From NCBI RefSeq assembly GCF_000720635.1, contig NZ_JOCF01000082.1:1-40335 (forward strand): 40,335 bases of DNA. Reading direction: 5' to 3'. The position numbers and the translations under genes were made by a program. Position 1 is the first letter of the stretch. Each line of letters begins with the position of its first letter. Below are positions 1-9,553 of the stretch, piece after piece. Origin of the DNA: Streptomyces sp. NRRL WC-3742 (GTDB lineage Bacteria > Actinomycetota > Actinomycetes > Streptomycetales > Streptomycetaceae). Below the pieces are notes generated by a model. The model saw only the letters and a program-made list of their open reading frames with translations, had not been told where the DNA came from and made no database searches.

Positions 1-245
1 GAACGGACGCTTCCTTCGAGCCGCCTTCCAGCGGGCCCTCCGGGCGCTTCGTTCTTTCGTGTTTCCAGCTTACCAGATGTTTTCCGCTCCGTTTTCCGGA
101 GTTTCATTCATCCGATTCCCGCTGGGGGGATTTCCTTCGAACTTCGCTCCGAAGCTTATCAAAGCTTTCGGTGTGCTCTGTCCGCGGGATTTGCTTCATC
201 CGGGGCGTGCATTCCGTGAAATGCACCTGCCCGATTTCGGCGGTG
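1..245 (-). other. 5' leader of a leftward rRNA operon (16S lies outside the window)
   Basis: Read on the minus strand this AT-richer, gene-free stretch ends at the window edge in GGAAGCGTCCGTTC. From memory, that string directly precedes the 'cttgagaactcaacagcgtgc' part of streptomycete 16S leaders. Several short hairpins are present, including one around the AAGCTTTGATAAGCTT segment (150-170), of the kind seen in rRNA antitermination and processing leaders. The 16S gene itself should begin beyond base 1. An apparent plus-strand ORF here (59-481) is spurious. Confidence 0.65.
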
Positions 246-251
246 TCGTAG

Positions 252-280
252 ACACTAACGCCCGGGGCGACCGTTGTCCA
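252..280 (-). promoter_or_regulatory. rRNA operon promoter, downstream copy
   Basis: Minus-strand TGGACA (275-280) and TAGTGT (252-257) are separated by 17 nt. It lies 47 nt downstream of the first promoter in the same direction. A weaker third candidate (CGGACA and TGATAA on the minus strand, near 140-170) may follow, but I do not rely on it. Confidence 0.6.
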
Positions 281-298
281 GTCGCTCCCAACCGTTCA

Positions 299-327
299 AA
301 CCTACTAGCCCACCCCTACCACGTCAA
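299..327 (-). promoter_or_regulatory. rRNA operon promoter, upstream copy
   Basis: On the minus strand a TTGACG -35 (322-327) is followed after exactly 17 nt by a TAGGTT -10 (299-304). It lies upstream of a leader that resembles streptomycete 16S leaders and of a second promoter, matching the tandem promoters known for Streptomyces rrn operons. Seen: hexamers and spacing. Inferred: that it drives an rrn operon lying to the left of the window. Confidence 0.7.
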
Positions 328-384
328 TGGTTTGGCTGGGATGCGAGAAGAGTACCAGGTCAGGGGCCTGTCGATCACATCGGC

Positions 385-1389
385 TCAGGCGGCGACGGGC
401 TGCAGGTCCGCCCGATCGGCCGCGTCCAGATCGCCGATTTCCCCGCTCGCGGCGGCCTTCCGTCCCAGCACCAGGGCGTAGAGGAGGAAAGCCACCTCCG
501 CGGCGACGCCGATGGAGATGCGGGCCCAGGTGGGAAGGCCGGACGGGGTCACGAAGGCTTCGAGGACACCGGAGATCGCGAGCACCGTCGCGAGGCCCAT
601 CGCCATGCCGACGATGGCCCGGCCCTGTTCGGCCAGGGCGACGCCGCGGGTCTGCGGACCGGGGTCGATGATGGTCCAGCCCAGGCGCATGCCCAGGCCC
701 GCGGCGACGAAGACGGCCGTCAGCTCCAGCAGGCCGTGCGGGATGAGCAGGCCGAGGAAGATGTCGAGCCGGCCGGCGGAGGCCATCAGCCCGATGCCGA
801 CGCCCAGGTTGAGCACGTTGGACCACAGGACGTAGATCACCGGGAGGCCGAACGCGATCCCGAAGATCAGGCACTCCACGGCGATCCAGGCGTTGTTCGT
901 CCAGACCTGCGCGGCGAAGGAACTGGCCGGCCGGTCCGAGTAGTACGCCTCGTACTCCCCACCGGGGCGGGTCATCTCCCGCAGCTCGTCCGGGGAGGCG
1001 AGGCTGCGGAGCACCTCGGGGTGGGCCGCCAGCCACCAGGCGATCAGGGCGCTGAGCGCGAACGAGACGATCGCGATCGGCAGCCACCAGCGGCGGGAGC
1101 GGTACAGCGCGGCCGGGAAGCTCACCGTGTAGTAGCGGGCGACGTCCTGCCACCCGTTGGTGCGGGAGCCGGTCACCGCAGCCCGGCCGCGCGACACCAG
1201 GCCCGTGAGCCTGGCCACCAGAGCCGGGTCGGGCGCGGCGGCCTGGACCTTGGCCAGATGGCCGGTGGCCCGCTGGTACAGCGTCACCAGCTCGTCCGCC
1301 TCCTCGCCGGAGAGGCGGCGCCTGCGGGCGAGGGCGTCCAGCCGGGCCCACTCCCCCTGGTGGGTAACGACGAAGACGTCCAGGTCCAT
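385..1389 (-). CDS. SpoIIM / DUF95 family integral membrane protein
   Basis: A 334-residue protein of the stage II sporulation protein M (DUF95) family; the role of the family outside Bacillus sporulation is poorly defined. I chose the ATG giving MDLDVFVVTHQ because DUF95 homology begins there; upstream in-frame starts run into the divergent promoter region. The N-terminal ~90 residues are soluble and helical. Membrane segments follow near residues 105-125 (ISFALSALIAWW-like), 170-200, 205-240 and 275-310. It is divergent from an RDD membrane gene, a pairing I recall from other streptomycetes, so the two may act together in the membrane. Its 3' end lies 58 bp from the first rrn promoter, so its transcripts run toward the rRNA operon with no obvious terminator. 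Confidence 0.85.
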   Translation of the reverse strand: MDLDVFVVTHQGEWARLDALARRRRLSGEEADELVTLYQRATGHLAKVQAAAPDPALVARLTGLVSRGRAAVTGSRTNGWQDVARYYTVSFPAALYRSRRWWLPIAIVSFALSALIAWWLAAHPEVLRSLASPDELREMTRPGGEYEAYYSDRPASSFAAQVWTNNAWIAVECLIFGIAFGLPVIYVLWSNVLNLGVGIGLMASAGRLDIFLGLLIPHGLLELTAVFVAAGLGMRLGWTIIDPGPQTRGVALAEQGRAIVGMAMGLATVLAISGVLEAFVTPSGLPTWARISIGVAAEVAFLLYALVLGRKAAASGEIGDLDAADRADLQPVAA

Positions 1390-1707
1390 TCGGCGGCTCC
1401 AGGGTGGGCGAGGCGCTCGGGGCGGCTCGCGCTCGGGCAGGCGGGTACGTACGGACAAGCGCGGCCCAGCATGCCAGGCACCTCCGACGCCGTGGTCGCC
1501 GGGATCTCACTTCCCGTGCGACCGCCCGGAGCCGTATGTTTGCGGCTGCGGATCAGAATGCGGAGGGATTGCGATCAACGGGTCGTTGGGGGCCGACCCG
1601 CTACCGGCACCGCCTCGCGTCCGCAGCGCCCTCCCACCGGTCCGCCTCCACGAGGCGGGCTCCATGCGGGGGCCGTACGGCTCCATGAACGTGAACGGAC
1701 GAGTGTC

Positions 1708-2715
1708 TTGAGCGACCTGGTGACGGGTGAGGCCGTCGTCCTCGACCTGCAGACGGCGAAGCTCCCGAGCAGGGCCCTGGCGATCATCATCGATCTGCTG
1801 CTGGAGTTCGCCGCGCTGATCGTGACCACGCTCGTGCTGAGCATCGCCCTGATCGACATCGACCGGGCGGCGGTGGCGGCGGTCTCACTCGGCCTGATGG
1901 TGTTCTTCCTGGTCGCCGTGCCCGTGATCGTCGAGACCCTCACCCACGGACGCTCGCTCGGAAAGGCCGCCCTCGGCCTGCGGGTGGTGCGCACCGACGG
2001 CGGGCCGGTCCGGTTCCGGTACTCCCTGGTGCGCGCGGGCGTCGGGTTCTTCGAGCTGATCACCTTCGTCGGCTGCCCGGCCGTGATCACCTCCGCCGTG
2101 CGGCTGGACGGCAAGCGGCTCGGCGACGTCTTCGCCGGGACGGTCGTCGTCCGCGAGCGCGCCGCGTCCGGCGGCGGTGCGACCGCCCCGCTGCCACCGG
2201 TGCACCCGCAGCTGCTGCAGAGCATGGGCCGCGAGCTCGTCGCGATGGACCTCTCCGCCGTGCCGGAGCCGCTCTGGCTGGCGATCCGCCAACTTCTCAG
2301 CCGCATAGGACAGTTGGACCCCGCGATGACCCAGCGGATGTCCGAGAGGCTGGCCACCGACCTGGCCGGCCGCACGGGCCTCGCCGTGCCGCACGGGCTG
2401 CACCCCGCGGCGTACCTGGGCGCTGTGCTCACCGAGCGCCAGCGACGGGAGTGGACACGGGCCCAGGAACGGCAGTGGCGCGCCGCGCAGGCCGCCCACG
2501 CCGCGTACGCAGCCCAGGCGCAGGCCCAGGCCCAGGCGCAGGCCACCCCCGTACCGAATTCCGTCTGGGACGACCGGCCCGTCCGCGTCCTCGGCATCCC
2601 GGCGGCCCCGGCCCCGGCCGCACCTGCCGCCGCGCCCGCGCCGGCCGCGCCCCTCTCCCTGGAGAAGCCCGCCGCCCCGCCGACCCCCGACAGCGGCTTC
2701 GCCCCTCCCGCCTGA
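1708..2715 (+). CDS. RDD family membrane protein with Ala/Gln/Pro-rich tail
   Basis: A 335-residue protein. The start is a TTG giving MSDLVTGEAVVLD; the Shine-Dalgarno is weak. The RDD domain occupies about residues 10-145: the first helix carries the conserved Arg and Asp (PSRALAIIIDLL), a second helix follows at about 50-72, the GKAALGLRVV motif is typical of the family, and a third helix lies near 112-130 before RLDGKRLGDVFAGT. RDD proteins are integral membrane proteins, some of them reported ion antiporters; substrate here is unknown. The C-terminal half is cytoplasmic and low-complexity: a run of Gln-Ala dipeptides (2508-2545) and Ala-Pro repeats. It is divergent from the SpoIIM-like gene, about 320 bp away. 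Confidence 0.85.
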   Translation: MSDLVTGEAVVLDLQTAKLPSRALAIIIDLLLEFAALIVTTLVLSIALIDIDRAAVAAVSLGLMVFFLVAVPVIVETLTHGRSLGKAALGLRVVRTDGGPVRFRYSLVRAGVGFFELITFVGCPAVITSAVRLDGKRLGDVFAGTVVVRERAASGGGATAPLPPVHPQLLQSMGRELVAMDLSAVPEPLWLAIRQLLSRIGQLDPAMTQRMSERLATDLAGRTGLAVPHGLHPAAYLGAVLTERQRREWTRAQERQWRAAQAAHAAYAAQAQAQAQAQATPVPNSVWDDRPVRVLGIPAAPAPAAPAAAPAPAAPLSLEKPAAPPTPDSGFAPPA

Positions 2716-2735
2716 GGCCCGCCCGAGAAGCGGAC

Positions 2736-3371
2736 CTACTCCCCGAACTGCGCCGGCCAGGCGTTCGGCGGCGAGGCCAGCTCCTCCAGCTCGACCCCCG
2801 CCGCCGCCAGCACCACGTCCCCCGCCAGGTGGACGACCTGCTGCTCCCCCGTGGCCAGGTCCGCCACCTGGTACCGCTCCACCGTCAGCGGCCCCGAGTC
2901 CGTCTCGTGCCGGTCCACGCCCTCCAGCAGCCACCCCTGGTCGAGCGTGCGCGGCGCCAGCACGGGCTCGGTGAACGCCACCAGCCGCACCCGCGCGCTC
3001 GCCCCCTCCTCCAGCCGCAACAGCCGCGCGGTGGCGACCAGGAAACCCGGCGAACGCCCGGTGAAGGCGTGCGCCCGGTCGTACCCCTCCGCCGCCTGGG
3101 CGCCGCCCGGGTCCGCCGCGTCGGTACGGACCCACGCCACCCCGTCCACCGCCCCGCCGCGCACCTGCCAGCCGCCCGCCCGCAGCTCCATCCTCAGCGG
3201 GCGGGCCCGCGAGTCCAGCGTGAGGTCGAGGCTCCCGATCACCCGGCCGTCGGGGGCGTAGGTCTTGGAGACGTACCGCCAGCCGGCCGCGCCGGGCGCG
3301 CAGCTGAACCGCTCCTCGCCGAGGAGCTCGTGGTCGTGGGTGTCGTGCAGCGAGTACCGGCCGTTGGGCAT
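2736..3371 (-). CDS. Conserved hypothetical protein (211 aa)
   Basis: I do not recognise a named family with certainty. The ATG at 3371 gives MPNGRYSLHDTHDHELLGEERF. There is no signal peptide or membrane helix. The sequence alternates short hydrophobic and polar stretches (GWRYVSKTYAPDGRVIGSLDLTLDS, LRMELRAGGWQVRGG), which suggests a cytoplasmic beta-rich barrel resembling glycolipid-binding or lipocalin-like folds; this is inference. It is convergent with the RDD gene (20 bp between stops) and divergent from the sigma factor gene, so it forms its own transcription unit. Codon usage matches the neighbours, so it is probably a genuine gene. Confidence 0.7.
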   Translation of the reverse strand: MPNGRYSLHDTHDHELLGEERFSCAPGAAGWRYVSKTYAPDGRVIGSLDLTLDSRARPLRMELRAGGWQVRGGAVDGVAWVRTDAADPGGAQAAEGYDRAHAFTGRSPGFLVATARLLRLEEGASARVRLVAFTEPVLAPRTLDQGWLLEGVDRHETDSGPLTVERYQVADLATGEQQVVHLAGDVVLAAAGVELEELASPPNAWPAQFGE

Positions 3372-3485
3372 GCCCGAAAGCCTACGTGCGCAATTCGCGT
3401 GCAACGTTCCCCGGCCGTCCGTGCATTAGGGGGGTGGACGGCACCGAGGCGGTGCCGCCGCCGTCATCGACGAGAGGGGGTGCGG

Positions 3486-4001
3486 ATGGCGAAGCAGACA
3501 CCCGCCGAGGAGTTCACGGAGTACGTGGCTTCCAGGAGCGGCTGGTTGCGCAGGGTCGCCTATCTGCTGTGCGGGGACTGGCACCGGGCCGACGACCTGG
3601 TCCAGGAGACGATCACCAAGCTGTACGTGAACTGGTCGAGAGCCTCGCGGGTCGAGAACCTGGACGGCTACACGCGCCGAATCCTGGTGAACACGTTCCT
3701 GGCCGAACAGCGCTCCCCGTGGTGGCGCCGGACCATCCGCTCGGCGACCGACCCCGACGCGGCGGTGGCCCGCGACGTCGACCTGGACGCCGCCCTCGAC
3801 CTGCGCCGGGCCCTCGCGGCCCTCCCGCCCCGCCAACGGGCCGCGGTGGTGCTCCGGTACTACTGCGACCTGACCATCGAGCAGGCCGCCGAAGCCCTGG
3901 GCTGCTCCTCCGGCAACGTCAAGAGCCAGAGCTCCCGCGCCCTGGACGCCCTGCGGGGCACCCTCACTCCCCGTCCCGTCGCCGCCGAGAGGACGCCATG
4001 A
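3486..4001 (+). CDS. SigE-family (ECF-like) RNA polymerase sigma factor
   Basis: A 171-residue sigma factor with only regions 2 and 4. Region 2 (about residues 10-80) includes GDWHRADDLVQETITKLY and the promoter-melting segment; region 4 (about 105-160) includes LPPRQRAAVVLRYYCDLT and the helix-turn-helix EQAAEALGCSSGNVKSQ. This is the compact SigE/SACE_1649-like group common in actinobacteria, distinct from S. coelicolor SigE itself. The ATG at 3486 follows a purine-rich GAGAGGGGG; an in-frame GTG two codons earlier is possible. Its TGA overlaps the ATG of the next gene (ATGA), implying translational coupling with a membrane partner that probably controls it. Confidence 0.9.
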   Translation: MAKQTPAEEFTEYVASRSGWLRRVAYLLCGDWHRADDLVQETITKLYVNWSRASRVENLDGYTRRILVNTFLAEQRSPWWRRTIRSATDPDAAVARDVDLDAALDLRRALAALPPRQRAAVVLRYYCDLTIEQAAEALGCSSGNVKSQSSRALDALRGTLTPRPVAAERTP

Positions 4002-5101
4002 CCACCGAAGGACACCAGGACCTGACCGCCCGCCTGACGGCCCTCGCCGACGAGGCCGCCCCGCCGCAGCAGATCGACCCCGCCCGCTCCATCGCGGAGG
4101 GCACCACCCGGCTTCGCCGTCGCAGGGGGATGCTGATCGGCGCGGCCGCCGCCGTCACCGCCGTGGTGGTGGCGACCACCGCGCTGGTCTCGCCGGGGAA
4201 GGGCTCCAACAGCCTCCTCCCCGCCGACGACGCTCCGGCCACCGTCCTTCCTTCCCCGGTCACCGTTCGGCCCCCGCTCGCGGACGGCCCCGACCCGCTG
4301 GCCGTCGACTTCCGTTTCGGCTGGCTGCCCGCCTGGGCCGTCGGCGGGGAGAAGGCCGTCGGCTACCAGGCCGGCGGCCCCCGCTCCCCCGGCTCTGCCT
4401 ACCCCCCCGGCAACATCGCCGAAGTCCGTACCAACGGCCCGGGCCAGCCGAACCTCACGCTCTCGATGTACGCGGCCGGTGAGGAACCCCCGATGCTCGC
4501 CCCCGGCAACCGCAAGCTCATCAGGTCGGAGGCCGAGCCGGTCAACGGGGCGACGGCCTACTGGGCCGCGCCGAACGGGACCACGACCAACCGGTCCGAG
4601 CTGCGCTGGCTGACCGCCTCGGGCCGCTGGGCCCAACTGGAGGGCTACGGCGGCAATCCGGGAGACATCACCGAGGAGGTCCTCCACAGGATCGCCTCGG
4701 GCGTCACCTTCGGCCACTTCGCCGTCCCGCTGCCCGTACGCTTCACGAGCCTGCCGGCGACCCTCAAGCCCGACAGCGTCTCCCTCTCCCGACCGGACCG
4801 GGACTCCGCCGCCGCCTGGGGCCTGTGGATGGGCTTCCAGGTCGACGGCAAGGAGATCTCGGTGAACCTGCACCCCGACGTCGGCCCGGACCCGACGCCG
4901 ACCGGAACGGACGGCTCCCCCTACATCAACCCGAACCCGTCACTGAAAACCACGCGCAACGGCGTGCGGGTCTCCGTCACCGCCGACACCGCCGTGCCCC
5001 CCACCCTGGAGGCGCTCGGGGGCCTGCCCTGGCTGCTCGCCCACACCGATCCCCTCGGCGTGGACCCGAGCACCTGGACCACCGACGTGATCGTCCCGTA
5101 G
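3998..5101 (+). CDS. Membrane-anchored partner of the sigma factor (putative anti-sigma protein)
   Basis: A 367-residue protein. The cytoplasmic N-terminus (1-45) ends in LRRRRG, followed by one membrane helix at about 47-66 (LIGAAAAVTAVVVATTALV) and a large exported domain of about 300 residues. There is no HxxxCxxC zinc motif in the cytoplasmic part, so it is not a classical ZAS anti-sigma factor. The 4-bp ATGA overlap with the sigma gene and the single-span topology suggest a sensor or anti-sigma function; this is inference from context. The exported domain has no motif I recognise. A perfect bidirectional terminator follows 15 bp after the stop. Confidence 0.75.
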   Translation: MTTEGHQDLTARLTALADEAAPPQQIDPARSIAEGTTRLRRRRGMLIGAAAAVTAVVVATTALVSPGKGSNSLLPADDAPATVLPSPVTVRPPLADGPDPLAVDFRFGWLPAWAVGGEKAVGYQAGGPRSPGSAYPPGNIAEVRTNGPGQPNLTLSMYAAGEEPPMLAPGNRKLIRSEAEPVNGATAYWAAPNGTTTNRSELRWLTASGRWAQLEGYGGNPGDITEEVLHRIASGVTFGHFAVPLPVRFTSLPATLKPDSVSLSRPDRDSAAAWGLWMGFQVDGKEISVNLHPDVGPDPTPTGTDGSPYINPNPSLKTTRNGVRVSVTADTAVPPTLEALGGLPWLLAHTDPLGVDPSTWTTDVIVP

Positions 5102-5116
5102 GTCCCGTGGGAAACG

Positions 5117-5159
5117 CCGGTGGCCGGCACCCCCTGTGCGAGGGGGTGCCGGCCACCGG
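5117..5159. terminator. Bidirectional terminator between the sigma operon and ahcY
   Basis: A perfect 18-bp inverted repeat (arms 5117-5134 and 5142-5159; left arm CCGGTGGCCGGCACCCCC) with a 7-nt loop lies between two convergent genes. There is no U-tract, which is usual for streptomycetes. Confidence 0.9.
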
Positions 5160-5172
5160 ACGTGTCACCGCG

Positions 5173-6945
<1,773 letters not shown>

Positions 6946-7926
6946 TCAGTGGCCGTCCGCCCCTGGCCCGGGGCCGCCCGGGGTGGCCGCCGGGTCCTCT
7001 CCGGCGGCGGCCTTCTCGGCGCTGTACACGTCCGGTTCCAGGTAGATCGCCCGGGCGATGGGCACCGCGTGGCGGACCCTCTCCTCCGCCGCGTCGATGG
7101 CCCGCGCCACCCGGGCGGCGCTGTCCTCGGCGTTGACGGCGATCTTCGCGGCGACCAGCAGTTCCTCGGGGCCGAGGTGCAGGGTGCGCATGTGGATCAC
7201 TCCGGTGACGGTCTCGCCGTCCACGAGCGCGGTGCGGATCCGCGCCACCGAGTCCCGGTCGGCGGACTCGCCGAGCAGCAGCGACTTGGTCTCCAGGGCG
7301 AGCACCACGGCGATCAGCACCAGCAGCACGCCGATGCAGAGGGTTCCGACGCCGTCCCAGACGCCGTCGCCGGTGATGACGGTGAGCGAGACGCCGAACA
7401 GCGCGAGCACCAGGCCGATGAGCGCGCCGGTGTCCTCCAGCAGCACCACGGGCAGCTCGGGCGCCTTGGCCGTACGGATGAACTGCGTCCAGCTCCGGCT
7501 GCCCTTGGCCTTCACGGATTCCTGCACGGCGGTGCGGAAGGACCAGCCCTCCATGACGATGGCGAAGAGCAGCACGCCGACGGCCCAGCCCCAGGCGTCC
7601 AGCTTCTCGGGGTGGGTGATCTTGTGCCAGCCCTCGTAGACCGCGAAGAGGCCACCGACGCTGAACAGGACGATGGCCACCAGAAAGCCGTACACGTAGC
7701 GCTCGCGGCCGTACCCGAACGGGTGCTCCTCGTCCGCCGCCCGGCGCGCCCGCTTGCCGCCGATCAGCAGCAGCACCTGGTTGCCGGAGTCGGCCACCGA
7801 GTGCACGCCCTCGGCGAGCATCGAGGACGACCCGGTGAAGCCGAACGCCGTGAACTTGGCCGCCGCGATCGCCAGGTTCGCGGACAGGGCCGCCACCAGT
7901 GCTTTCGTCCCACCCTCAGTACTCAT
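6946..7926 (-). CDS. Cation diffusion facilitator family transporter
   Basis: A 326-residue CDF protein, expected to export divalent metals (typically Zn2+) in exchange for protons. About six membrane helices are visible in residues 8-210: LVAALSANLAIAAAKFTAF, the second helix with the metal-site motif EGVHSVADSGNQ, YGFLVAIVLFSVGGLF, WAVGVLLFAIVMEG, the fifth helix beginning PVVLLEDTGALIG, and VGTLCIGVLLVLIAVVLAL. A C-terminal cytoplasmic domain follows, then a Gly/Pro-rich end. The HxxxD arrangement and the long loop resemble the ZnT9/TMEM163-like branch. It starts 24 bp after the SIS gene stop on the same strand, so it is probably co-transcribed, with a small palindrome covering the start. 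Confidence 0.92.
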   Translation of the reverse strand: MSTEGGTKALVAALSANLAIAAAKFTAFGFTGSSSMLAEGVHSVADSGNQVLLLIGGKRARRAADEEHPFGYGRERYVYGFLVAIVLFSVGGLFAVYEGWHKITHPEKLDAWGWAVGVLLFAIVMEGWSFRTAVQESVKAKGSRSWTQFIRTAKAPELPVVLLEDTGALIGLVLALFGVSLTVITGDGVWDGVGTLCIGVLLVLIAVVLALETKSLLLGESADRDSVARIRTALVDGETVTGVIHMRTLHLGPEELLVAAKIAVNAEDSAARVARAIDAAEERVRHAVPIARAIYLEPDVYSAEKAAAGEDPAATPGGPGPGADGH

Positions 7927-7944
7927 GCCGACAATTTATCGGCA
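7926..7944. promoter_or_regulatory. AT-rich palindrome overlapping the CDF start codon
   Basis: TGCCGA (7926-7931) and TCGGCA (7939-7944) flank an AT-rich 7-bp centre (CAATTTA). The site begins at the first base of the CDF ATG. It may be an operator or a small mRNA hairpin at the translation start. Seen directly; function unknown. Confidence 0.35.
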
Positions 7945-7950
7945 CCACGC

Positions 7951-9198
7951 TCAGGACTGCGCCGCGGCAAGGCCGAGGTACACGGCGGCGAAGTCGGTGA
8001 GCGCGACGAGGTCGGCCAGTGCGTGGAGCTGGTCCGGCCGGGTGCTGGCGTACTCGGTGAGGCGGACGTCGTGGGCGGCGGCGAGGCGGTGGGCGCGGCC
8101 GGCGCCGAAGCTGCGCGGGCGCTCGTCGTCCTCGGGCACCTCCGCCGGGCCGTCGTCCTCCTCCCCCGTCGCCCCGGCCGGGGCGGGGACGTGGCGCAGC
8201 AGCAGGACCTGGAGGTGCAGCGGGTCGGGCTCGTCGACGCGGTCACGGAAGAAGTCGTCCGGGTCGGCGCCGGCGCCCAACTGACCGATGAACATGCCCC
8301 GGTGGGCGGTGAGCACCTGCGGCAGCGCCCCGGCCAGCGCCGGGCGGCCGGCCCGCTCGGCGAGCTGGGCGGCGAAGCGGGTGGCGGCGGCGTCGGCGAT
8401 CGGACCCTCGGCCCACAGCAGCGGGACGGTTCCGGCCAGGCGCGCGGCCAGGCCCTTGGCGGGGTTGGTGTACGCGGCGGCGTCCGGGCGGCAGCGGACG
8501 GCGGTGGCGTCCAGCAGGTCGGCGACGGCGGGCAGGGCGTCGTACGGCAGCTGGGTGAGCCCGATCTTCTGGGCGAGCGCGAGCAGCGGGGTGAGGTGGG
8601 ACCAGAGCGCGGCCGGGTCCTCGGCCGGGAGGTCGGGTTCGGCGGCCACGACGGGCCGGTCCTCGTCGGGCTGCGCGGCGGTGACGTACGGCAGCGGCAG
8701 GGCCCGGACCTGGAGCGCGGCCCCGGCCAGCGGGCTGCCGGGCGGGGCGGTGACGACGAGGGAGCAGCCGCGGGCGTACGCCTGCTCGGCGAGGCCGATC
8801 AGACCCGTCTCGCCGCCGTCCGCCGAGCTGATCACCAGCAGGTCCAGGGGGCCGACCCAGCCGGGCAGCTGCCAGCCGAGCCCGGCGGTGAAGGCGGGCC
8901 GGGCGCCGGAGCGGTCGGCGCGCGGGGCGGACGCCTCGGTCGGCGGCAGGGGGACGACCAGGCTGGCGCTGCCGGCGAGCGCGGCGAGGATCTCACCGGC
9001 GGTCAGGGCGCTGCCGTGGCCGGCGACGAGGACGGCGCGGGGGCGGCCGTCCGGGTCGAGCCGGTCCAGGCCGGCCGCGGCGGCCTCGCGCAGGGCGGTG
9101 CGCACGCGGGCGCCGGCGCCGGCCAGGGCGAGCAGGGAGCGGTCGCGGTCGGCACGCTGGAGGGCGGCCGGGTCGTCGAGCAGGGTGTCGTCGAGCAT
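7951..9198 (-). CDS. SIS-domain protein (phosphoglucose/phosphomannose isomerase-like)
   Basis: A 415-residue protein matching in context the Rv3256c-type SIS protein next to manB in actinobacteria. It begins MLDDTLLDDPAALQ. An N-terminal sugar-isomerase (SIS) domain covers about 40-190, with VLVAGHGSALTAGEILAAL as the phosphosugar-binding loop and LLVISSADGGETGLIG as the second SIS strand. The C-terminal half (200-400) resembles the bifunctional PGI/PMI C-terminal fold (ERAGRPALAGALPQVLTAHRGMFIG). Whether it is catalytically active is unclear. Position beside manB suggests a role in mannose-phosphate metabolism for envelope glycans; this is inference. Confidence 0.8.
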   Translation of the reverse strand: MLDDTLLDDPAALQRADRDRSLLALAGAGARVRTALREAAAAGLDRLDPDGRPRAVLVAGHGSALTAGEILAALAGSASLVVPLPPTEASAPRADRSGARPAFTAGLGWQLPGWVGPLDLLVISSADGGETGLIGLAEQAYARGCSLVVTAPPGSPLAGAALQVRALPLPYVTAAQPDEDRPVVAAEPDLPAEDPAALWSHLTPLLALAQKIGLTQLPYDALPAVADLLDATAVRCRPDAAAYTNPAKGLAARLAGTVPLLWAEGPIADAAATRFAAQLAERAGRPALAGALPQVLTAHRGMFIGQLGAGADPDDFFRDRVDEPDPLHLQVLLLRHVPAPAGATGEEDDGPAEVPEDDERPRSFGAGRAHRLAAAHDVRLTEYASTRPDQLHALADLVALTDFAAVYLGLAAAQS

Positions 9199-9259
9199 GC
9201 GGCTGGCCTCCGGGTCCGGGCGGCTGTCCTGGGAGCGCGGGGAAGGGTGAGGGCCGGGG

Positions 9260-9442
9260 TCAGCCCTGGCGGCGGGCCTCGTCCACCAGGAGGACGGGGA
9301 TGCCGTCGCGGACCGGGTACGCGAGGCCGCAGTCGGTGCCGGTGCAGAGCAGTTCGGGGTGCTCCTCGGTGCCGCCCTCGGCGAGCGCGGACCGGCACTG
9401 CGGGCAGACCAGGATCTCCAGCAGGAAGGATTCGAGCTTCAC
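9260..9442 (-). CDS. Trm112-family zinc-ribbon protein
   Basis: A 60-residue protein beginning [20 protein letters not shown], with CPQC and then CTGTDC as the zinc-binding pairs and the closing [16 protein letters not shown] motif that defines the family (often annotated as UPF0434/YcaR). In eukaryotes Trm112 activates methyltransferases; the bacterial role is not settled. It lies between manB and the SIS gene on the same strand, probably in one operon. Confidence 0.9.
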   Translation of the reverse strand: MKLESFLLEILVCPQCRSALAEGGTEEHPELLCTGTDCGLAYPVRDGIPVLLVDEARRQG

Positions 9443-9553
9443 GGTGCTCTCCAGAGTTCGGGGGCGGCACGGCGGTGCCCCGGCCGATAGGCAACCCTAC
9501 CGGCCGGGGCACCGCGGGCCTCCGTCAGGCGCGGGGCTCGGGCGGTACGGGGG

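Noticed and set aside
59..481. Plus-strand ORF at the left edge (MFPAYQMF...)
   Set aside because: It lies over the rRNA leader and promoters and the end of the SpoIIM-like gene, with no ribosome binding site.
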